A stretch of DNA of 64,000 nucleotides from Torreya grandis (Eukaryota; Streptophyta; Pinopsida; Cupressales; Taxaceae). Shown here in pieces: positions 59,201 to 64,000 of this stretch. The stretch spans positions 253,501 to 317,500 of the forward strand of contig JARHVA010002006.1 in the NCBI GenBank assembly GCA_037957365.1, read 5' to 3'. Each line of letters starts with the position of its first letter. The stretch's first letter is position 1. The notes under the pieces are model-generated. The model did no database searches. It saw nothing but the letters and a program-made list of their open reading frames with translations, and had not been told where the DNA came from. The translations under genes and the position numbers were made by a program.

Positions 59201-60714
59201 TGTCCTTGTTCCACTGGTCATCAAATGTATAAGAAACAAACTCTTCTTCAATCAACTCCTTTTAATGAATCCCTTCTCTTCATGGCTAACATAAGGTACA
59301 TAAATTTATTTCTTGATGACTATGGGAGAAAAATTGAGGTGTACATATTCATTTAATTTTTTTAATAAATGCTTCACCTCCCCTTATTTTAGAGATGATT
59401 CTAGATTATCTCCTATTAGTTATCTTTGATCTCTCTATTTCTTTCAATTTATTTCTTGTGTTGAGAATTTTGTTTAATGCTTAATGATTTCAAACTCTTT
59501 GAAAGATTCATTTAAGATTATTTTATTACTTGAGAAAGATGTAACCTATAATCCTTTGCTTGGAGTATAGGTCGAACCTAGAAAATTTTCAAAGTTCTTT
59601 GCTTCCTTCTCAACCTATATATGATTACATCTTATTATGCATAATAGAGTCAATGTTTCTTTTGAGATGAGTTAGTTTTAAATATAAAATACCCTCACCT
59701 CAAAATGGGGTCACGTCAGTGGAATTTTCATATGACATAAGTCTCTTCAATAGAAAAAAAAAATGTTTTCAATATAGAATATAGTTTTGAAGTTTCAAAA
59801 TGGTCCAAAATTCAATCATTGGTATAGATTATAGGGGCATATAACATACATATTAACTAACATTATAGGATAAAAATACACATTCATAATTTTTTTGAAA
59901 CATGATATAGATTCATGCACAAGTTTCAAATAGAATTTATAAAGTTTCATAAACATACAATTATAGATTCTACATTTATTAATTGGGGAATGATATATAT
60001 TTATGCATACTATGTTATTTTTCAAAATTCAAGGTGCATGATACAAATTTAGGCCATGTTTTTCATTATTAATTTCTATCTGTGGACATGGTAGGAGCAT
60101 GGATGTTATCCATATATTTTGATCATGTATTAAGGAATAAAGGAACAAAAAGAAAATTAAATATACAATCCATCTATAGTGGTTGATTCAGTTAAAGTGC
60201 ATAATGCATAACTTAGAGGTTTAATACCCCCTAACATTATGTTTGTAAATACATTATGGATATCAGTTATTTCATGTATTGGGGTTAAAAATACCAATAC
60301 AATAAAATGAGGTTTTTATGTCCTGCAATGGGTTTTATTTTATATGCAATTTCATTTCAATTTTATAATTGATCACCCTCAAATTCTCCATTTTTTTAGA
60401 TAATCAAACAATATCCAAGTGCTTCATGAGAAGCACTAATTCCCCAATACTTTAAGGAAGCATCATTTATGATAAATTTTACAAGAGCACGAATTGGTTT
60501 CACACATATAGGTGTATTCCTTATTTATTCCTTTAAAATATTTTCAAATTCAAGTTACATTTCTTTCAATTTTGACTATGATAATTAACTACTTCTACAT
60601 CATTACAAGTTTTTCCATGGAACACCTTGCATGATTTGGAGCTTCTATTAATTTGTGTTGTACACACTCATTTACTACTTCTCCTTTACTCCAAGTATTT
60701 CATTTATATATTTT
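56246..60714 (+). other. T2 3' region, apparently noncoding
   Basis: The first about 170 bp continue a T2 reading frame (YHDYVTFVHESAMVTISRED, then acidic YDYDYVDNW). After that I find no pol motif on either strand. Three GACATTTGAACATGTCC-like repeats lie at 57785-57800, 57836-57851 and 57920-57937, the same word found in the T1 3' region. An 84-codon open frame at 56972-57226 has no recognisable feature. Confidence 0.5.
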
Positions 60715-60741
60715 GGAGGGGGGGGGGGGGGAGGTGGGAGG
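60715..60741 (+). other. T2 polypurine tract with 14-G run
   Basis: The stretch is purine-only except one T, with 14 consecutive G (60718-60731) then aggtgggagg, ending 8 bp before the LTR start TGTAGTC. Position fits the plus-strand primer. Confidence 0.75.
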
Positions 60742-60749
60742 TACAGAAA

Positions 60750-61496
60750 TGTAGTCACTCAAATTTAGTCATGAATATTTGATAATGTCAGTTTTAGTCC
60801 TATTTCTCTTTGATTGACTTAAGCACTTAATCTAAGCTATTTCACGGCCTCACTCTATCCTAAACACCTATGTGGACCTATATCTTTTCTAAATTTTTAT
60901 CTAACACATACCAATATGTTATAAGAACTCAAAATCACCTCTAAACATTTGTATAGATATATCTAGACCTGAAATTCATAGATTTCCCTAAAGGACAAAG
61001 ACCTTAAGTAAGGGATAATAGTAGTCAATGTTTTTATCCCATATGGGATGTTTCTATCCTTGATATGATAATAGTTATTTTTCAAATTTAAACCCTCCCT
61101 TACATTGTGATCCATGCTTTTAGGATTTTTAACATGAGGTTTTCTCTTTTGGATTGATATAAAGGCACACCTAAGATATCTATTCTACCACTTAGAAATC
61201 TCAAAACAAAGGTGCACTTACAAAACTACAAAATTAAGCAAAGCTTCCCTATTATTCCCAATTTTTATTATTATCACTTGAAGAAGTTCTCAACCAATTC
61301 TAGATCTCATCTTATCCAATTCAAAGCAATGAATGATCAGTATTTAATCCATTTCTAGATGCATTCATTTATTCAAAATAGCATAATTACATAAATTATT
61401 CTAAGTGGGAGAACTGCTTGGAATTAATTTCCCCATTTAGAGTATTAAATACATAGAAAATGAATAATCATCAAAGGGATGATTGGGGTCAGCTCA
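60750..61496 (+). repeat. T2 3' LTR
   Basis: Partner of 39558-40279 in the same orientation. The end is set where clear similarity stops (cagctca / aagctca); weaker similarity may go on for a further 100 bp. Confidence 0.7.
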
Positions 61497-62769
61497 ATCC
61501 CTTTTAAAACATTTTATTATATTCTAGTGAAATTAATTTGAATTAGGGTTAATTCACCTATTAATTTAAATTTTGATAAAAAAATATCTACATCATGCAT
61601 CATATGTGGATCATCACATGTATCTCCACCACCTTGATTAGAATGATGATGAAAATATCAACCTATTTCAATATTTTTTGTGCCTCTTCCTCTACTAACT
61701 ATACCTCTACTCTAATTTCTAGAAATTATTATAAATGCCACTTATAATTTACAATTTCTCTTAGATAAATTGTTAGCATGCTGAATTAACAACTTATAAA
61801 GAGTGTCACTTTTTCATGTGCATAATTTATCTATTAGCTACCATATTTCAATAAAACATCTATATTAATAAGGAATACCACTCATTTTACCGGTATCATA
61901 GTTTTATCATCTACTACATCAAATCTTTTGTTTTTTTGTGTAATTATTTTTCATTTTAGACAAATTCTCACTTATTTCTACTATTTTTTTAAACTATTAA
62001 TTATATAATAGTAGCATTATATAAAATTTTTTATGTTTTGGTTTCCTATATTTTAAATAACTAAGTGTGTGCAATGCCTCCTAACTGGGTTTTATGATTC
62101 AATACATATTTATGTCTTTGATTATAAAAACATTGAATAATTTCAACTAACTTTTTAATTTTCAAATTTCAATAGTGGATTTTTTACTAGCATAAGTGAA
62201 TATTGTCGGTCCTTTTTTATATTCTCTTCTATTATGCATAATTTGAATCATCTAACCTATTCAATTTTTGAAAAAGTTATGAATCTTAGACATCTTTAAA
62301 TTTGAGAGTTTGTGTAAGATTTTAATAAAAACTAAAAATTAAACATTTCCTCTCACCCTCAAATTCATTGATTTTTTTCAATTATCCCTCCAATTTTATT
62401 TTTAAAATAACTAACATTATGACTCTTATTATCAAATTATTAAAATTAATGTTTCAAAACTCAGTAGTATTCCCTACTCACCTCTAACATTCAATTACCA
62501 AATCAATTATTTTGTAAATATTTTATCATTCAACAAATTAATTGGGAGGAAATTTTTTTTCTAAATACCTGAGATGCATTGTATCCCACACTTTTAACTT
62601 GATGGTTTGGATTTTATACTCTGTGTTTCATGAAACTCAATAAAAAAACTATTTTAGGCCTCAAATGACCTACAAAAATAAATAATAGTTTTGATTTGGA
62701 GGGATGATTTCAACACCCACAACTTATATTAATCACTAGATCAACACTTATTTGTGTAGATGATATTTA
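61497..62769. other. No recognisable feature
   Basis: AT-rich sequence without recognised domain or repeat. The left 100 bp may still belong to the T2 LTR. Confidence 0.4.
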
Positions 62770-63480
62770 TGGATTATATAGCACCTCAATCTTGTACACT
62801 TGGAAAACTCAGATCTTAGTTGTTCTTCTCAACTCTAGACTTTTCATACTTCTATAAGTTTTGCATCTATTCTATCTTATGCCCCTTGGGCTATATCTTA
62901 GTTCGATTAGTCTTATTTTGATGAACTAGGCCTTATATATTGCCCATAATACTTAAAACATGCTTATCTTCCATATCTATAATAATTGAGCTTGTACCTA
63001 ATTTCTTTCTCCCTGGACACTAGTGTATGGGATAGACACTTGCATTGATGCTTAGTGTCCAAATTTGAAACAAGTGTTCATTTCCATAAAATCATCTAAT
63101 TTTTAAATGAAACATATCTTAATGGTCATTGCCTAAGTGATTTAATGAGATTTGTTTCTCCAAAGGGATTGATATAAATACAAGATCAACCTTCATTCAT
63201 TCTTCACCTATAAAATACCAAAATAGATCAAAGAAAATTATCAAAGTCATTCTATCAAGCATTCAATTGAGAACAGATTCCCTATTTTATCTTATTTCCA
63301 CATCAATCATAGGGGAAACACATCTATAAGTATAAAGTATTAAAGGAACAACCCAAGAGATTGATTTTCCAAGTTACAAGCTAGGTCACTATTATGCATG
63401 TTTATCACATATTTCATGATTCACACACAAGCCAAAACGTAGGGAAAAACTACATTAGTCTGAGGCCCTCTTCAAAGTAT
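62770..63480 (+). repeat. E copy 2: LTR-like dispersed repeat
   Basis: Same family and orientation as 23535-24222, with the conserved ccaaagggattgatataaat promoter block (near 63160). Nothing coding adjoins it. It may be a solo LTR or the edge of an element running out of the window. Confidence 0.65.
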
Positions 63481-64000
63481 TTTTTATGTATGAAGCACTT
63501 ACTAACATATGGGTCTTTGGTGTTATTTGGATACCATGTTCCCACTGACCCATTTCCCCAAGTTCACTATGAAGATGAAGAACTAAGGTTTTGACATTTC
63601 ATGAAGAACAATAGTCCACATCCCATATGTGAATGCTCTAAAGTGAAGGAAAATACAAATCTAGAAGCATCCAAGTGTTCACATCCTTTCTAGTAGGTAT
63701 TCATTATAGGACACATACATCTAACCCAAATAGTAGCATTCACATAACTGTCTTAGGCTAATATAAGTTTCTAAAGTTCTAAAGGCACTTAATCCAATTT
63801 CAAGAGGTGATTATTCTAGAATCATATTCTAATTTGATTTATACTTATTCTAGATCCAACACTATCTTATCATCATAACCAACTAGCTACATCAATTATT
63901 TGTAATTTCCATATATAGCTTAGTTTTACTTTCTATATTTATCCTATTCTCAATTTTATAAACTCAACATATGTTATATTTGAGTTTAGCACAATTGCCC
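63481..64000. other. No recognisable feature
   Basis: A 66-codon open frame at 63394-63594 overlaps the end of the E repeat and has no recognisable motif. Nothing else is seen. Confidence 0.4.

Larger units (their letters stand above)
39558..61496 (+). mobile_element. T2: Ty3/gypsy relative of T1 without recognisable pol, split by C2
   Basis: Plus-strand element with LTRs 39558-40279 and 60750-61496, a G-rich polypurine tract at 60715-60741 beside the 3' LTR, and a gag-protease piece (40990-41880) of the T1 lineage. After removing C2 (43016-56240), about 7.2 kb of internal sequence remain, of which the last 4.5 kb look noncoding. I see no reverse transcriptase, RNase H or integrase. No target duplication was found, so the exact ends are uncertain. 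Confidence 0.65.

Overview
This is a plant nuclear intergenic window. It is strongly A+T-rich and CpG-poor, with no host gene, rRNA or convincing tRNA. Nearly everything recognisable is decayed LTR retrotransposon sequence of plant Ty1/copia and Ty3/gypsy types. LTR pairs have drifted far apart (by eye roughly 12-15% for the youngest pair and about 25% or more for older ones) and the elements sit inside one another. That fits a very large genome with slow turnover, such as a gymnosperm, but the taxon is inference. All names below (C1, T1, I, S1, S2, T2, C2, G1, E, F) are local labels.

Layout, left half. Bases 1-6119 hold no recognised gene except a four-copy tandem repeat of about 325 bp (3030-4290). 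From about 6120 to 36510 lies a plus-strand copia element, C1. Its gag (6130-6961) ends in a 225-bp pyrimidine tract and its protease runs to 7613. There it is split by a minus-strand Ty3/gypsy element of Tat/Athila-like type, T1 (7614-30150, target duplication CATGA/TATGA). C1 resumes with integrase and reverse transcriptase (30151-31790), is split again by a small minus-strand gag-only copia relative, S1 (31794-34980), and finishes with reverse transcriptase and RNase H (34986-35940). T1 itself is split in its integrase by element I (11869-20995), which has long LTRs and only a gag-like gene carrying a G-patch and three tandem CCHC knuckles. Element I is in turn split by S2 (14797-18914), a sister of S1. 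T1's right LTR carries a 666-bp inverted-repeat element whose empty site is preserved in T1's left LTR. Other fragments between I and T1 pol include a lone LTR (F), a plus-strand Ty3 gag-protease piece and another LTR (E).

Layout, right half. Bases 36511-39557 are mostly unrecognised and end in a 148-bp CA repeat. From 39558 to 61496 lies T2, a plus-strand relative of T1 with gag-protease but no recognisable pol. Inside it sits C2, a minus-strand copia with both LTRs, primer site, polypurine tract and target duplication (43016-56240). Inside C2 sits G1, a plus-strand chromovirus (49673-55408) with exact GAAAT target duplications, a perfect initiator-Met primer site and a C-terminal chromodomain. 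The right edge holds a second copy of LTR E.

Together the window records at least nine insertions in two nests, the left one four levels deep. Coding decay is dominated by in-frame stops at former CAG, CAA or CGA codons, as expected of silenced, methylated elements. The observations most worth follow-up are the G-patch gag of element I, the S1/S2 gag-plus-tail family, the T1/T2 shared palindromic 3' repeats, the hairpin with a cUACGg loop in the C2 leader, and the filled/empty site of the inverted-repeat element.
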